This document shows positions 35,100 to 45,700 of a DNA stretch of 53,278 bases, in pieces (the first letter of the stretch is position 1; every line of letters starts with the position of its first letter). The DNA is from Lysobacterales bacterium. Lineage in GTDB: Bacteria > Pseudomonadota > Gammaproteobacteria > Xanthomonadales > Xanthomonadaceae. Under the pieces are notes generated by a model, which searched no databases, was not told the origin of the DNA, and was given only the letters and a program-made list of their open reading frames with translations. The translations under genes and the position numbers were made by a program. Location of the stretch: NCBI GenBank assembly GCA_019510195.1, contig JAEKKW010000062.1, positions 1 to 53,278 of the forward strand. Reading direction: 5' to 3'.

Positions 35100-35810
35100 A
35101 TGAAACTGCTCGCCATCGAAACTGCCACGGAAGCCTGCTCGGTCGCGCTGTGGGGCGACGGCGAAGTGCGCGAGCGCTTCGAGGTCGCGCCGCGTCGCCA
35201 CGCCGAATTGGTGCTGCCATGGTGCGATGCACTGCTCGCCGAAGCGGGCGTGGCGCGTTCCCAACTCGATGCGATCGCGGTCGGGCGCGGGCCAGGTGCG
35301 TTCACCGGCGTGCGCCTCGCCATCGCCATCGCCCAGGGCATCGCGTTGGGGCTGGATCGCCCGCTGGTGCCGCTGTCGACCTTGCAGGTGCTGGCGGCAG
35401 GCGCGAACGCAGAGGATGGCGAGCGCGTGCTCGCTGCCATCGATGCACGCATGCACGAGGTCTATTGGGCGAGTTATCGCCTGCACGATGGCGTGCCGGA
35501 AGAAATCTCCCCGGAACGCGTCGTTGCCGCTGCGCAGGTGACGATCGAAGGCGATGGCTGGCACGGCATCGGGACCGGTTTTTCCGCCGGCAATTCGGAA
35601 CTGGCGACGCGCCTGGCACCACAGCTGGTGACGGTCGATGCCGCGGCATTGCCGCGCGCCGCCGATCTCGCGCGCCTGGCTGCCGACGCATTCGCGCGTG
35701 GCGTCGCGGTGTCGCCCGACCTGGTCGAACCCGCCTATCTGCGCAACAACGTCGCGCTCACCCTCGCCGAACAGCAGGCCGCGCGCGCGCTCAAGGATGC
35801 TTCGCGATGA
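35100..35810 (+). CDS. tsaB: tRNA threonylcarbamoyladenosine biosynthesis protein TsaB
   Basis: TsaB is the partner of TsaD in forming t6A37 on ANN-decoding tRNAs. The 236-residue ASKHA-fold protein opens with LLAIETATEACSVAL. It has the RRHAELVLPW motif and the family signature AVGRGPGAFTGVRLAIAIAQG, followed by the more variable C-terminal lobe (AAIDARMHEVYWASY). It starts three bases after the yoaA stop, and its stop overlaps the next gene by 4 bp. Xanthomonad genomes often carry tsaB beside this helicase. Confidence 0.95.
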   Translation: MKLLAIETATEACSVALWGDGEVRERFEVAPRRHAELVLPWCDALLAEAGVARSQLDAIAVGRGPGAFTGVRLAIAIAQGIALGLDRPLVPLSTLQVLAAGANAEDGERVLAAIDARMHEVYWASYRLHDGVPEEISPERVVAAAQVTIEGDGWHGIGTGFSAGNSELATRLAPQLVTVDAAALPRAADLARLAADAFARGVAVSPDLVEPAYLRNNVALTLAEQQAARALKDASR

Positions 35811-36946
35811 CGCGCTGGAAACTGCTGTGCCTGGGACTTGCCGTGATCGCATGCAACGCCGCGCAGGCCGATGGGCCCGGCAAGGCCTGGCAGGGCACGT
35901 TGGGCCCGAACGAAGTCGTGGTCAAGATCAACGCGCCTGACAAGGGCAGCGCCGATCTCGAAGGCCGTTATTTCTATCGCCGCCATCGCATGGACATCCA
36001 GCTGCAAGGCAAGGCCTCCGGCAACGGACGCATCAACCTGCAGGAAGGACTGCGCGATGACGAGCCGCACGCCGCTTGGCAGATGCAGGCGCCGACACGT
36101 GATCATTGGGATGGCGAATGGATCGGGCCGGAGGGCAAGCGGCTGCCGATCCATCTCCACGACATCACCGCCGGCGTGTCCGCGCGCGAACCCGGCCTGC
36201 AGGCCTTGCGTGGCGACATCGACGACTACGAATGGCTGCGGCTCTCCGGCCTGATCCTGCAGAAAAAGAAACTGCAGCAGGTCGATGGCTACACCTTGCA
36301 ATGGCTGCACCAGCCGGAAAGCGGCATCGACCTGTTCGAAGTCGTTTCCGGTTATCCCGAGGCGCAGCTTCAACGCGTCAACGGGGTCCTGCGCAAGAGT
36401 TTGTGGAACGCGATTTCCAGCTATTACGACTGCATGTCCGGCGCGCGCGATGGCCAAGGCGAATTCGAGACCACCACCACCCTGCGCCATATCAGTCCGA
36501 AAATCCTCAGTGCCAGCCTGTTCACCAGCTTCTACTGCGGCGGCGCCCATCCCGACTTCGCCGATGCCCCGCTCAATATCGATCCGCGCGATGGCCGCGA
36601 AGTCGATCTCGACGACGTGCTCTGGATCGGCCCGGGCAAGGCCCTGCATGAGGCGAAGGGCAACGACTGGAACCAGGCGTGGTCCGACTATCGCGGCAAG
36701 CGTTTGGCGCCTTGGGTAGTGGCGCAATTCAAATCGATCTACCCGAAGGAATTTCGCGCGGGCGACGACGAATGCAACTATGCCGATCCCGAAGTCTGGC
36801 AATTCCCGCAGTGGTATGCGACACGGAGGGGCATCCATCTTGGCGCCTCGTTCGCCCGCGTGGCCCGCAACTGCGACGACCCCGACTGGGCCATCCTGCC
36901 GTGGAAGGTGATCGACGCGCATCCCGGCGCCGTTCGCATTCATTGA
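35807..36946 (+). CDS. Secreted or lipid-anchored protein of unknown function
   Basis: A 379-residue protein. The hydrophobic start (KLLCLGLAVIACNAAQA) is a signal peptide. It could be cut by signal peptidase I after AQA, or processed as a lipoprotein at Cys16 (VIAC). The mature part has two beta-rich halves. The second, with FTSFYCGGAHPDFADAPLNID and GREVDLDDVLWIG, resembles DUF3298/RsiV-type C-terminal domains. Cysteines in YDCMSG, FYCGG, DECNY and RNCDD suggest disulphides. Its ATG overlaps the tsaB stop by 4 bp, and a signal peptidase gene follows 69 bp later. I do not recognise a specific function. Confidence 0.8.
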   Translation: MTRWKLLCLGLAVIACNAAQADGPGKAWQGTLGPNEVVVKINAPDKGSADLEGRYFYRRHRMDIQLQGKASGNGRINLQEGLRDDEPHAAWQMQAPTRDHWDGEWIGPEGKRLPIHLHDITAGVSAREPGLQALRGDIDDYEWLRLSGLILQKKKLQQVDGYTLQWLHQPESGIDLFEVVSGYPEAQLQRVNGVLRKSLWNAISSYYDCMSGARDGQGEFETTTTLRHISPKILSASLFTSFYCGGAHPDFADAPLNIDPRDGREVDLDDVLWIGPGKALHEAKGNDWNQAWSDYRGKRLAPWVVAQFKSIYPKEFRAGDDECNYADPEVWQFPQWYATRRGIHLGASFARVARNCDDPDWAILPWKVIDAHPGAVRIH

Positions 36947-37015
36947 CTTCCGGCACATGACGGCGCGCTGGGTTTACGCGAGGCTTGCTCCGGAAAAATG
37001 CTGGAGGAGCCGCGA

Positions 37016-37639
37016 ATGGGACGCATGCAGGACACCCGGCCACCGAAACACCCGTGGTGGCATTGGCGCGGGGAATGGGCGCGCACGGTCGCGGTATTGC
37101 TTTTGCTCGGCGTGTTCCGCGCATCGTTCGCCAATCACTACGTGGTGCCGAGCGGGTCGATGGAGCCGACGCTGGAGCCCGGGGATCGCGTGCTGGTGGA
37201 CATGCGCGCGCATGGTTGGCGCATACCGCTGACGACCTGGCACCTCACCCGCGGCCAGCCGGCACAGCGCGGCGAGGTGGTGATCTTCGATTCACCCAGC
37301 GATGGCGTGCGGTTGATCAAGCGCGTGGTCGCGGTCGGTGGCGACATGGTGGAAGTGCGCGATGGCCATTTGCGCATCAATGGCCGCTGGTTGTCGGACG
37401 GGCATGGCAGCGCGGAGCAATTCGGTGCGCACGCGGCAACACTCGATCTCGATGATGGCGGTGGTCCCGATGTGGCGCCGATGCGGATTCCGCAGGGACA
37501 GTTGCTGATGATGGGCGACCATCGCGGCAACAGCCTCGATGGGCGCTTCTTCGGGCTGGTGCCGGAGGGCAAGGTCTACGGGCGCGCGACCGCGGTATTC
37601 TGGCGCAGCGGCCAGGCGTTTACCTGGAAGCCGTTGTAG
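37016..37639 (+). CDS. lepB: Signal peptidase I (short S26 family member)
   Basis: This inner-membrane serine/lysine protease cleaves signal peptides from exported proteins. The 207-residue protein has one membrane segment (about 23-42) just before the catalytic Ser48 in VPSGSMEPTL. The general-base Lys102 is in RLIKRVVAVGGD, and the third box is GDHRGNSLDGRFFG. The usual long LepB of this family is encoded beside rnc and era, which are not here, so this may be a second, shorter enzyme. ATG 37016 was chosen over 36998 because GGAGGA at 37003-37008 lies seven bases before it. It converges on tonB with no gap. Confidence 0.92.
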   Translation: MGRMQDTRPPKHPWWHWRGEWARTVAVLLLLGVFRASFANHYVVPSGSMEPTLEPGDRVLVDMRAHGWRIPLTTWHLTRGQPAQRGEVVIFDSPSDGVRLIKRVVAVGGDMVEVRDGHLRINGRWLSDGHGSAEQFGAHAATLDLDDGGGPDVAPMRIPQGQLLMMGDHRGNSLDGRFFGLVPEGKVYGRATAVFWRSGQAFTWKPL

Positions 37640-38530
37640 TCAGCGGTCGACGATCTCGCCGCCCGGCAGGAACTGCCACGTCCGCACCACGTTCAGCACG
37701 TCGAGGTTGTCGCCGGTCTTCGGCAGCGGCGGATAGGGTTCGGCGAGGCGGGCGATCCGCAGCGCGGCATCGTCGAGGATGCGGTTGCCGCTGGAGCGCA
37801 CCAGTTGCAGCGATTCGATGCTGCCGTCGCGACGGATGCCGATGCCGATCATCACCGAGCCCTGCAACTGGCGCCGGCGCGCTTCTTCCGGGTAGTTGAG
37901 GTTGCCGACGCGCTGCACGCGATCGACCCACTGCCGCAGATACCCGGCATAGGCGTATTCGCGGGTGCTGGCCGAGACGTACTTGGTCTTCGGGCGCTTG
38001 GCGTATTGCATGGTCTGTTCGGCGATTTCGGCAGCGAGGCGCGCTTCGCTCATGTCGACATCGACGCGGCGCTCGCCCGGCGGCAACGGACGATCGCCGC
38101 GCGGCGAGGTATCGCTGGCGGTCGCGGTGGCCTGCGGACTGTCGTGGGTGGTGACGACTCGGGTTTCCGGCGGCGGCTGCAGGGTCGGCGCCTGCGCCTG
38201 CAGTTCGCGCGCTGCAACGCCTTCCTGCGGCGATGGCGTGTCGCCAACCTGGGGATCGGTGGGGCGGGTCGACTTGTCGTGCTCGCCGCCGCCCTGGTTG
38301 GCGGCCTGGGCGAGGAAATCCGCCTGCTTCGGCGTCAACGGCGTCTGCACCTGGGTCAGGATCACATCGAGCGTGGGCACCACCGGCGCGGCCTTGCCGA
38401 TGGCGAAGCCGACGCCGAGCAGCAGCACCGCGTGCACTGCCAGCGACAACAGGAAGGTCGCGCTCAGGCGCTGGCCTTCGCCGATGCGCGGCGGATCGAC
38501 CGCGGGCAGGGCCTCGCTCGGGGTGCTCAC
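37640..38530 (-). CDS. tonB: TonB-family energy transducer
   Basis: A 296-residue protein with a short cytoplasmic start, one membrane helix (SATFLLSLAVHAVLLLGVGF) and a long Pro/Gln/Thr-rich periplasmic linker. The C-terminal TonB domain reads NYPEEARRRQLQGSVMIGIGI, then IESLQLVRSSGNRILDDAALRI. TonB passes proton-motive energy to outer-membrane receptors through the TonB box. The GTG start at 38530 overlaps the gshB stop by four bases (GTGA). No exbB or exbD lies nearby, so it would need ExbBD made elsewhere. It could also be a TonB-domain protein with another role. Confidence 0.88.
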   Translation of the reverse strand: MSTPSEALPAVDPPRIGEGQRLSATFLLSLAVHAVLLLGVGFAIGKAAPVVPTLDVILTQVQTPLTPKQADFLAQAANQGGGEHDKSTRPTDPQVGDTPSPQEGVAARELQAQAPTLQPPPETRVVTTHDSPQATATASDTSPRGDRPLPPGERRVDVDMSEARLAAEIAEQTMQYAKRPKTKYVSASTREYAYAGYLRQWVDRVQRVGNLNYPEEARRRQLQGSVMIGIGIRRDGSIESLQLVRSSGNRILDDAALRIARLAEPYPPLPKTGDNLDVLNVVRTWQFLPGGEIVDR

Positions 38531-39477
38531 GCCGCCAGTCGCGCTTCGATGGCGTCGAACAGCATCCCTGCGATATTGATCCCGAATTGCGCATCCAGTT
38601 CGCGGATGCAGGTCGGGCTGGTCACGTTCACTTCGGTCAGGTAATCGCCGATCACATCCAGCCCGACGAACAGCATGCCGCGGCGCTTCAGCTCGGGTGC
38701 GACCCGGGCGGCGATCCAGCGATCGCGCTCGCTCAGCGGGCGGCCTTCGCCGCGCCCGCCGGCGGCGAGATTGCCGCGGAACTCGTCGCCTTGCGGAATG
38801 CGGGCCAGGCACCAGTCGACCGGCACGCCATCGACCAGCAGCACGCGCTTGTCGCCATCGACGATCTCGGGGACATAGCGCTGGGCGAGGGCCAGGTGCT
38901 GGCCGCCTTCGGTCAGCGTCTCCAGCATCACATTCAGGTTGGGATCGCCGCGGCTGGCGCGGAAGATCGAGCGCCCGCCCATGCCGTCCAGCGGCTTCAG
39001 CACCGCTTCGCCCTGTTCCTGCACGAAGGCCTTGAGCGCCCTGGCATCGCGACTCACCAGCGTCGGCGCGCAGCAGTCCGGGAACCACAGCGCGGCCAAT
39101 TTCTCGTTCATGTCGCGCAGGCCCTGCGGATCGTTCACCACCAGCGCGCCCTGGCGCTGCGCCAGGGTCAGGATCTGGGTGTCGTGGACGAAATCGGGAT
39201 CGACCGGCGGATCCTTGCGCATCAGCACGATGTGACGCGCGTCAAATTGCAACGGTCCGAATTCGCCCAGTTCGAACCAGTCGGCCTTGTCGTCGCGCAC
39301 CTGCAGCAGGGCGGCTTCGGCACCGGCGATGCCGTCGCTGATCGACAGGCCGCCGGGCTTCACGTAGCGGATGGGGTAGCCGCGCCTTTGCGCCTCGAGC
39401 AGCATGGCGAGGGTGGAATCCTTGGCCGGCCTGATCGCGGCGATCGGATCCATCACCACCACCACTTCGTGACGCAT
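38527..39477 (-). CDS. gshB: Glutathione synthetase
   Basis: GshB joins gamma-glutamylcysteine and glycine with ATP to give glutathione. The 316-residue ATP-grasp protein shows VVVVMDPIAAIRPAKDST, MRKDPPVDPDF, the ATP-grasp loop KPLDGMGGRSIFR, LDVIGDYLTEVNVTSPT and CIRELD near the end, all as in E. coli GshB. ATG 39477 was preferred to the upstream 39519 because GGAG lies six bases before it and the conserved start MRHEVVVVMD follows. It is followed by the overlapping tonB. It diverges from pilG across a 180-bp gap. Confidence 0.97.
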   Translation of the reverse strand: MRHEVVVVMDPIAAIRPAKDSTLAMLLEAQRRGYPIRYVKPGGLSISDGIAGAEAALLQVRDDKADWFELGEFGPLQFDARHIVLMRKDPPVDPDFVHDTQILTLAQRQGALVVNDPQGLRDMNEKLAALWFPDCCAPTLVSRDARALKAFVQEQGEAVLKPLDGMGGRSIFRASRGDPNLNVMLETLTEGGQHLALAQRYVPEIVDGDKRVLLVDGVPVDWCLARIPQGDEFRGNLAAGGRGEGRPLSERDRWIAARVAPELKRRGMLFVGLDVIGDYLTEVNVTSPTCIRELDAQFGINIAGMLFDAIEARLAA

Positions 39478-39578
39478 GCCGTTCTCCGCCGCCCTCGTTA
39501 GATGTGCAGATGGTAGCAATATCGATCCGCAGAGATTGGCGGAATCCAGGCAAAGTGCACCGTTTTCTTAACATCCGC

Positions 39579-39607
39579 TTGACAGGCCATTCGCCGGATG
39601 GAACATT
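39579..39607 (+). promoter_or_regulatory. Possible promoter of the Pil-Chp operon
   Basis: TTGACA (39579-39584) is a perfect -35 match in the gshB-pilG gap. The best -10 at 17 bp is AACATT (39602-39607), only three of six. Position, about 50 bp before the pilG ATG, is sensible. An activator-dependent promoter would fit the poor -10. Confidence 0.3.
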
Positions 39608-39657
39608 CGCACGGATGGCCGCTTCCCCCGGCGCGCCCCCGTTTTCAGGACAGGTGG

Positions 39658-40059
39658 ATGGAAGGCAACAACAGCCACGAACGCTTCAGCGGTCTCAAGG
39701 TGATGGTCATCGATGATTCGAAGACCATCCGGCGCACTGCGGAATCGCTGCTCAAGCGTGAAGGTTGCGACGTGGTCACGGCGAGCGACGGCTTCGAGGC
39801 GCTGGCCAAGATCGTCGAACAGCATCCGCACATCATCTTCGTCGACGTGATGATGCCGCGCCTCGATGGCTACCAGACCTGTGCCCTGATCAAGAACAAC
39901 CATGTCTTCCGTTCGACGCCGGTGATCATGCTGTCGTCCAAGGACGGCCTGTTCGACAAGGCCAGGGGCCGGATCGTGGGGTCGGAGCAGTACCTGACCA
40001 AACCCTTCACCCGTGAAGAACTGCTGGGGGCCATCCAGGCCCATGTCCAGGGGGGCTGA
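39658..40059 (+). CDS. pilG: Twitching motility response regulator PilG
   Basis: PilG is a single-domain CheY-like regulator that promotes pilus extension and cAMP signalling in the Chp system. The 133 residues have the acidic pair at 19-20 (VIDDSKTIRR), phospho-acceptor Asp63 (IIFVDVMMPRLDG), the Ser/Thr switch in VIMLSSKDG and the conserved Lys in LTKPFTREE. ATG 39658 was chosen; an upstream ATG at 39598 adds an unconserved extension. The next gene (pilI) starts one base after the stop. No pilH follows, unlike the Pseudomonas cluster. Confidence 0.95.
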   Translation: MEGNNSHERFSGLKVMVIDDSKTIRRTAESLLKREGCDVVTASDGFEALAKIVEQHPHIIFVDVMMPRLDGYQTCALIKNNHVFRSTPVIMLSSKDGLFDKARGRIVGSEQYLTKPFTREELLGAIQAHVQGG

Positions 40060-40060
40060 G

Positions 40061-40597
40061 ATGGAATCGGGGCTGAGCGCCTACCGCTACCTGTGCGACC
40101 TCGACCAGCGCTGCCAGGCGCGCCACGTCGGCTTGCCGCAGATGTCCGCCAGCGAGGGCTGGCGCGGACTGGGGTATCGCGTCGGCGTCCACCAGTTGCT
40201 GTCCAGCTACGACGATATCGCCGAAATCCTGACCCTGCCGGAAACCACCCCCGTCCCGGGCGGCCAGGCATGGATGCTCGGCCTTGCCAACATCCGCGGC
40301 AACCTGTTGCCGGTGGTCGATCTCAAGCTGTTCCTGGAAGGCGAACGCACCGTGCTCCGCGAGGACCAGCGCATGCTGATCGTGCGCCAGCCGGGCGGCG
40401 ATGTCGCCGTGCTGATCGACGGCCTGTTCGGCCAGCGCATCTTCGGCGAGCAGCAGGCCACCGATCCCACGGAAGTGGGCGAGGGCCGCTACGGGCATTT
40501 CATCCAGCGCGCATTCCACGCCGACGGCGAGACCTGGGGCGTCTTCGATTTGGCGCGGCTGGTACGCACACCGGAATTCAGGCAAGCCGCGGCCTGA
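40061..40597 (+). CDS. pilI: CheW-like adaptor PilI
   Basis: PilI couples the PilJ receptor to the ChpA kinase. This 178-residue CheW-domain protein has [20 protein letters not shown] (usually F.lg......i.EIl), [23 protein letters not shown] (the typical VRGxxxPVxDL core), [15 protein letters not shown], and an end [11 protein letters not shown]. It follows pilG by one base, and pilJ follows after 76 bp. Context and fold agree. Confidence 0.94.
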   Translation: MESGLSAYRYLCDLDQRCQARHVGLPQMSASEGWRGLGYRVGVHQLLSSYDDIAEILTLPETTPVPGGQAWMLGLANIRGNLLPVVDLKLFLEGERTVLREDQRMLIVRQPGGDVAVLIDGLFGQRIFGEQQATDPTEVGEGRYGHFIQRAFHADGETWGVFDLARLVRTPEFRQAAA

Positions 40598-40673
40598 CGC
40601 GCGGCATCCATCCACACACATCCACAACAGCGCGGCACGGCAGCGCAACACGCGTCACCAAAGGGGCAAAACC

Positions 40674-42689
40674 ATGAGCACCACAGCGGACAACATCCTC
40701 GGCAGGGCACGTGCCGCCGGCAGCAACTTCTGGGCGATCATCCTCGCCGTGGCGTTGCTGGTGTTCCTGGTCAACGCGGGCTATTCGCTGTTCAAGTCGT
40801 CGCGCTACAGCAGCGCGAGCGGTGCCGTGGCCGACCTCCAGGTGCTGTCGCAGCAGTACGCCAACCTGAGCCGCGCGGCGGTGGATGGCAAGCCGGACGC
40901 CTTCAAGAACCTCAAGACGGTGCGCGAGGACATCCAGAAGGCGATCAACGAGGTGGACTCGCGTTATGGCAGCGAAGGCCCGGTGTCCGCCGACATCGCG
41001 CGAGTGAAGGCGACCTGGGCGCCGCTGGCCAAGGGCGGCGACGCCATCATCAATTCCGAATCGGTGCTGACCGGCCTGTCCGGCAATGCCGAGAAGTTCA
41101 GTAACCGCATCCCCGATCTCCAGGCCCAGCTCAACGAAGTGGTGGCGGGCCTCAGCAACGGCGGCGCCCCCGCCGCGCAGCAGCAGATCGCCATGCGCCA
41201 GATCGTGCTGGCATCCGGTATGGGCCGCCGCATCGCGGAAATCCGCGCCGGTGGCGCCGGCGCCCCGGTGGCGGGCAACGGCCTGCGCCAGGACTCGGGC
41301 CTGTTCGACCAGATCATGACTTCGCTGCGCGAGGGCGGCGTCATGGCTGCCAAGGTCACCACCGGTGCCGCAGTCGCACCGTTGAACAAGGCGACCCTGA
41401 TGTGGAGCGAGATGAAGAAGGATCTCGACGCCATCCTCGGCAACTCCAGGCAGCTGTTCGATGCGCAGTCGGCGTCCGACAAGATCGGGACCGGCGCCGA
41501 CAAGCTGCTGGCCGACAGCCGCAAGCTGTTCAGCAGCTTCACCGCGAGCGGATCGCTGAAGGACACCAACATCCTCGGTAACGTCTGGATCACCTTGCTG
41601 GCCGGTGCCCTGGCGGTGCTCTCGCTGGTCTTCCTGCTGGTCAACCAGTACCGCGCCCAGGCCCAGCGCCGCGCGGCGGTGGAAGAGCTGAACGCCCGCA
41701 ACCAGCAGGCGATCATGCGTTTGCTCGACGAAATGGGTTCGCTCGCGGAAGGCGATTTGACCGTGAAGGCGACCGTGACCGAGGACGTGACCGGCGCGAT
41801 CGCGGACTCGATCAACTTCGCCATCGAGCAGCTGCGCAGCCTGGTGGGCACGATCAACGACACCTCGGTGCAGGTCGCGGCCGGCGCCCAGGAAACGCAG
41901 AACACCGCGCTCAACCTTGCCGAAGCGGCGGAACACCAGTCGCAGGAAATCACCCACGCCTCCGACCGCATCAGCGAAATCGCCACGAACATCAACCAGG
42001 TGTCGCGCAACTCGGCGCAGTCCGCGGAAGTGGCGCGCAAGTCGGTGGAAATCGCCACCAATGGTGCCGGCGTGGTGCGCCAGACGATCGTCGGCATGGA
42101 CAACATCCGCGACCAGATCCAGGAAACCTCGAAGCGCATCAAGCGACTGGGCGAAAGCTCGCAGGAAATCGGCTCGATCGTGGAACTGATCAACGACATT
42201 TCCGAGCAGACCAACATCCTGGCGTTGAACGCGTCGATCCAGGCGGCGTCGGCCGGCGAGGCCGGCCGCGGGTTCGCGGTGGTGGCCGACGAAGTGCAAC
42301 GACTCGCGGAACGCGCATCGCGCGCGACCAAGCGAATCGAAGGCCTGGTGCACACGATTCAGTCCGATACCAACGAAGCGGTCAGCTCGATGGAACAGAC
42401 GACCACGGAAGTGGTGCGCGGTGCGCGACTGGCCGAGGACGCCGGTACCGCGCTGGGCGAGATCGAACGCGTGTCGAGCGATCTGGCCAACCTGATTCAG
42501 AACATCTCGCACTCCGCCGAGCAGCAGTCGAGCGCGGCATCGAACATCACCCAGACGATGGACACGATTCGTTCGATTACCGCCCAGACCTCGCAAGGCG
42601 CGAGCCAGACGGCACAGTCGATCGGAACGCTGGCGCAGCTGGCGACCGACCTGCGTCGTTCGGTGGCCGACTTCAAGCTGCCGGCCTGA
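40674..42689 (+). CDS. pilJ: Methyl-accepting chemotaxis protein PilJ
   Basis: PilJ is the inner-membrane receptor of the Chp twitching system. The 671-residue protein has a first membrane helix (about residues 19-39) and a helical periplasmic PilJ-type domain. The second membrane helix is at about 302-326, a HAMP-like segment follows, and then comes a long coiled-coil signalling domain. The conserved hairpin tip [21 protein letters not shown] is near residues 510-530. Gln/Glu pairs typical of methylation helices occur ([11 protein letters not shown]). The ATG is at 40674. chpA follows after 50 bp. Proposed ligands of this receptor type include pilin itself, by family knowledge only. Confidence 0.96.
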   Translation: MSTTADNILGRARAAGSNFWAIILAVALLVFLVNAGYSLFKSSRYSSASGAVADLQVLSQQYANLSRAAVDGKPDAFKNLKTVREDIQKAINEVDSRYGSEGPVSADIARVKATWAPLAKGGDAIINSESVLTGLSGNAEKFSNRIPDLQAQLNEVVAGLSNGGAPAAQQQIAMRQIVLASGMGRRIAEIRAGGAGAPVAGNGLRQDSGLFDQIMTSLREGGVMAAKVTTGAAVAPLNKATLMWSEMKKDLDAILGNSRQLFDAQSASDKIGTGADKLLADSRKLFSSFTASGSLKDTNILGNVWITLLAGALAVLSLVFLLVNQYRAQAQRRAAVEELNARNQQAIMRLLDEMGSLAEGDLTVKATVTEDVTGAIADSINFAIEQLRSLVGTINDTSVQVAAGAQETQNTALNLAEAAEHQSQEITHASDRISEIATNINQVSRNSAQSAEVARKSVEIATNGAGVVRQTIVGMDNIRDQIQETSKRIKRLGESSQEIGSIVELINDISEQTNILALNASIQAASAGEAGRGFAVVADEVQRLAERASRATKRIEGLVHTIQSDTNEAVSSMEQTTTEVVRGARLAEDAGTALGEIERVSSDLANLIQNISHSAEQQSSAASNITQTMDTIRSITAQTSQGASQTAQSIGTLAQLATDLRRSVADFKLPA

Positions 42690-42739
42690 GCGACGGACGA
42701 CCTCGTGACTGCACAGCAACACCTGGAAGGAACAGCTGA

Positions 42740-45700
42740 ATGAGCGCGCTTCGCGAAGCGATCGAACACGCCACCTTGGGCTGGATCAAGCCCGAGCTGG
42801 ATGCCGCGCTCAAGCAGGTCCAGACCGATGTCGAGGCCTACGCCGAGACGCCGTCGGACGTCGGGGCGATGCGCTCCGCCGCGGACCAGCTGCGCCAGAT
42901 CGAAGGCACGCTGCGCATGCTGGAGCTGTACGCGCCGGCGATGGTCAGCGAGGAGATGCAGCATCTCGCCGCATCAGTCGCCGATGGCCAACTCCCGGGT
43001 CGCGAGCACGAAGCCTGCGATGCGTTGTTGCGCGCGACGGTGCAGTTGCCCGATTACCTCGAACGCCTGCAGGGCGGTCATCGCGACATCCCGATCGTCC
43101 TGTTGCCACTGCTCAACGACCTGCGTGCGCTGCGCAGCGAGCAGCCGCTGGGCGAGGCGGTGCTGTTCGCCCCCGATTTCAATCGTCCGTTGCCCGATGA
43201 CGTGCCCCGCGCCGATGCCCTGGTCGCCGCGACCACATTGTCCGGTGCGCCATCGATGCTGGCCGCGCTCGATCGCGCGATCGACAGCCTGAATTCAGGC
43301 CGTGGCCCGGTCGATGCTGCCGGTCTGCACGATGCTTTGTCCGGATTGCTGGGACTGGCGCAGGACGAAGACACCCGACGCATGCTGTGGGTCGCCAGTG
43401 AATCCGCGGAAGCGCTGGGCCAGGGCGCGCTGCAGGCATCCACGTCGCTGCGCAACGCCTTCGCGCTGGTCGCGCGGGAAGCGCGCCAGGCGCTGCATGC
43501 CGATGGCCTGCGTGCCGGTTCCGCCTCCGCGCTGTACGAACCCGTGCGCCAGTTGTTGCAGCAGGTTGCCAACAGCCAGGCATCGTCGCCTGCGCTGGAG
43601 CGCCTGCGCTCGGCGTTTGCCATCGGCAACGAATCTTCCGTTTCCGAAAGCGAAATCGAACACGCGCGCAGCAGTGTCACCGGCGTCAATCGGGCATTGC
43701 TCGACACCGTCGCATCCGCGTTGAAGGAAGACGTGTTCCGGGTCAAGGATGCACTCGACCTGCATCTGCGCAGCGGTACCACCGACATGTCGGAACTGTC
43801 GCCGCAGGTCGAAGCACTCGGCCGCATCGGCGATACCCTTGGCATGCTCGGATTGGGCGGTGCCCGCGAGAACATGCATCGCCAGCGCGATACCCTCGCG
43901 CACGTCGTCGATGGCAGCAATGCGAACAACGAACAGGCCCTCCTCGATGTCGCCGGCGCGCTGCTGTTCGTCGATGCCTCGCTGGAAGACCAGGTGGCGC
44001 GACTGGGCCAGGACCAGGCGCTGGCACCGTCGGAAGGCGGCGCGATGGGCGCGTCCGACGCCGCGCAGCTGGTGACGGTGCTGATCCGTGAGGCGATCGC
44101 CAATTTCGGCGACGCCCGCCAGGGCTTCGTCGCCTTCGTCGAAACCGGCTGGGACCATGCGCAACTTGCGGAAATCCCGCGCCTGCTCAATGAAGTCGGC
44201 GGTGCGCTGGGCATGCTGGAATTGCCGCAGGCGGCCGACTACCTGAAGGGCATCCGTCTCTATACCGAGCACGAACTGATCCGCAAGAAGCGCGTGCCGG
44301 GCAGCCAGCAACTCGACACCCTCGCCGATGCGCTCGCCAGTACCGAGTACTACCTCGAAGCACTGCGCGACAAGCGCGCCGACCGTGACGACATCCTCGC
44401 CATCACCCGCCAGAGCCTGGAAGCGCTGCACTACTGGCCGCTGCCGTCGGCGCCGGAAGTGGATGAATCAACCCCGATCGATTCCGAGCTCGAAACCGCC
44501 TACGAAGGCCTGATGACGCAGCTCACCGGCGAGCCTGCGTCTGCCGTGCACGATGCAGTGCCGCCGCCGTTGCCGGCGATGGTCGAGCTGGAAGAAGCCG
44601 CGCCTGTCGTCGAAGAACCGGCAGCCACGGAGCCGGTCTTCGTGGCGGCTGAACCTGTCGCGGCACCTGCCGCTGCTGTCGCGCCCGCGGCAGTTGCCGG
44701 TGGTGCGCTGAGCGTGCGCGACGAGCTCGGCTTCGATTACGGCAAGGACGAGATCGACGACGAAATCCGTTCGATCTTCGTTGAGGAATTCGGCGAGGAA
44801 ATCGCCAATCTCGATCAGCTGATGCCGGCATGGCTGGAACAGCCGCACGATGGCGAGCGCCTGCGTCCGATCCGCCGGATCTTCCACACGCTGAAGGGCA
44901 GTGGTCGCCTGGTCGGCGCGAGCCGCCTCGGCGAGTTCAGCTGGAAGATCGAGAACATGCTCAACCGCGTGCTCGACGGCACGCGGCCGGCATCGCCTGC
45001 GGTGATCGGCCTGGTCCAGACCACCGGCGCCAACCTGCCTCACCTGCTCGCCGCGCTGGAAAAGCATCCGGTGCCGGAGCTCGACCTCGACGGCATTGCC
45101 GCCGTCGCCGATCGCGTTGCGGCGGGCGAGGACGTGGAATACATCGCGCCGGTTGCGGCGTCGATCGCTCCCGTTGCCGAACCGGAAGCCATCGAGCACG
45201 TCGAAACACCCGTCGCTGCCGAAGCCGCGGCCACGCCCGTCATTCCCGCCGGCCATGTCCCGGTGCAGGTCGACGCGGTGCTGCTGGAAATTCTCGCCGC
45301 CGAAGTTGGTGGCCACGTCGCCACGGTCGAGATGTGGCTGGATGGCGCCCGCCAGTCGCCGCAGGTGCCGGATGATCTGCTGATCCGCGCCGTGCACACG
45401 ATGAATGGTGCCTTCGCGATGGCGGAAGTGCCGGAAATCACCGATGCAACCGGACCGGCCGAGGGCTATCTCAAGCGCCTCGGGGCAGTCGGGCAAGCGG
45501 TCGATGCGAACGGTCTTTCCGCATTGGACGAACTGGTCGCGCAGATCCACGCCACGGTCTCGGGCCTGCAGCAGGCCGCGCAACATGTGCCAGCGCAAAC
45601 CGGTCTCGCCGCTGGCCTGGTGGCATTGCGCGATGCCCTGCCAGAAGTGCATACGCCGATTCACGATGTCGAAGCCGAACGCGTCGAGGCCGAACGCGTC

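Noticed and set aside
32985-35852. 955-codon minus-strand open frame opposite yoaA and tsaB
   Set aside because: It is antisense to two conserved genes and has no recognisable motif.
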